Of a stretch of DNA of 6,024 nucleotides, positions 5,901 to 6,024 are shown piece after piece. Below the pieces are notes generated by a model. The model ran no database searches. It saw nothing but the letters and a program-made list of their open reading frames with translations, and was not told where the DNA came from. The first letter of the stretch is position 1. Every line of letters begins with the position of its first letter. The stretch comes from Sulfurimonas sp. (GTDB taxonomy: Bacteria > Campylobacterota > Campylobacteria > Campylobacterales > Sulfurimonadaceae). A program made the translations under genes and the position numbers. The stretch spans positions 1 through 6,024 of the forward strand of contig JALUBM010000159.1 of NCBI GenBank assembly GCA_027044845.1, written 5' to 3'.

Positions 5901-6024
5901 AAAAGAGCCAGAATGGATAATAATTGAAAAAACAATATTTGACACTATGTATAAAAAGAAAATTGGTCTAAAAGATGTCTTTTATACAAAAAGTGGCTTT
6001 ATTTCACTATTGATTATTACTTAC
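5887..6024 (+). CDS. Start of a T4SS membrane protein, cut by right window edge
   Basis: The frame is open from ATG 5887 to the end of the window (46 codons). The ATG lies inside the end of the lipoprotein gene (14-base overlap) and is preceded by GGAA at 5877-5880, 6 bases away. The visible part is a polar N-terminus of about 36 residues (S-N-T-K-K-E-P-E-W at the start, then Lys-rich) followed by the beginning of a hydrophobic run (F-I-S-L-L-I-I-T), probably a transmembrane helix. A cytoplasmic tail with one helix near residue 40 suits a VirB10-type scaffold, which often follows VirB7/8/9 genes, but too little is visible to name it. Confidence 0.68.
   Translation, partial: MSNTKKEPEWIIIEKTIFDTMYKKKIGLKDVFYTKSGFISLLIITY

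Overview
The window is AT-rich, with most positions after about 350 near a quarter to a third G+C. It carries seven closely packed plus-strand genes of a conjugation-type (type IV) secretion system from a Gram-negative bacterium. Evidence for the cell type is a lipobox-type lipoprotein, Sec signal peptides, a VirB8-like inner-membrane protein and AAGGA-type ribosome binding sites. The heavy use of AGA, ATA and A/T-ending codons would suit a Campylobacterota host (Arcobacter- or Sulfurimonas-like), but this is a guess from style. Nothing here fixes the taxon or says whether the operon sits on a plasmid, an integrated element or a chromosome.

Layout. Positions 1 to about 285 on the minus strand hold the N-terminal part of an RHS-family protein that runs off the left edge. 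It shows the RHS signature of a D-x-A-T-G-A-E segment followed by Y-N-S and G-W-S-H-N-Y. From about 200 to 1297 on the plus strand is a secreted protein with a tentative VirB10/TraB-like C-terminal half. Next come a polytopic membrane protein (1302-2087), a VirB4/TraC-type ATPase (2088-4463), a VirB8-like protein with an NPxG motif (4480-5220), a small secreted coiled-coil protein (5223-5543), a VirB7-like lipoprotein (5565-5900), and the beginning of a membrane protein cut by the right edge (5887-6024). The seven plus-strand genes overlap or are separated by at most 21 bases, so they are probably one transcript. No gap exceeds 300 bases, and I see no RNA gene, CRISPR array, insertion sequence or convincing terminator.

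How they fit together (inference). VirB4 would be the cytoplasmic motor. VirB8 and the polytopic protein would form the inner-membrane platform. The first gene and the lipoprotein would belong to the periplasmic or outer-membrane core, and the small secreted coiled-coil protein would be an accessory or pilus-related factor. Only the VirB4 call is firm. The VirB8 call is good, and the others rest on topology and neighbourhood.

The most interesting place is 1-350. The RHS reading frame and the signal-peptide end of the first secretion gene lie antisense on the same DNA. They can hardly both be intact there, and base composition falls just to the right. This looks like a recombination boundary between an RHS gene and the secretion operon, or an assembly join.
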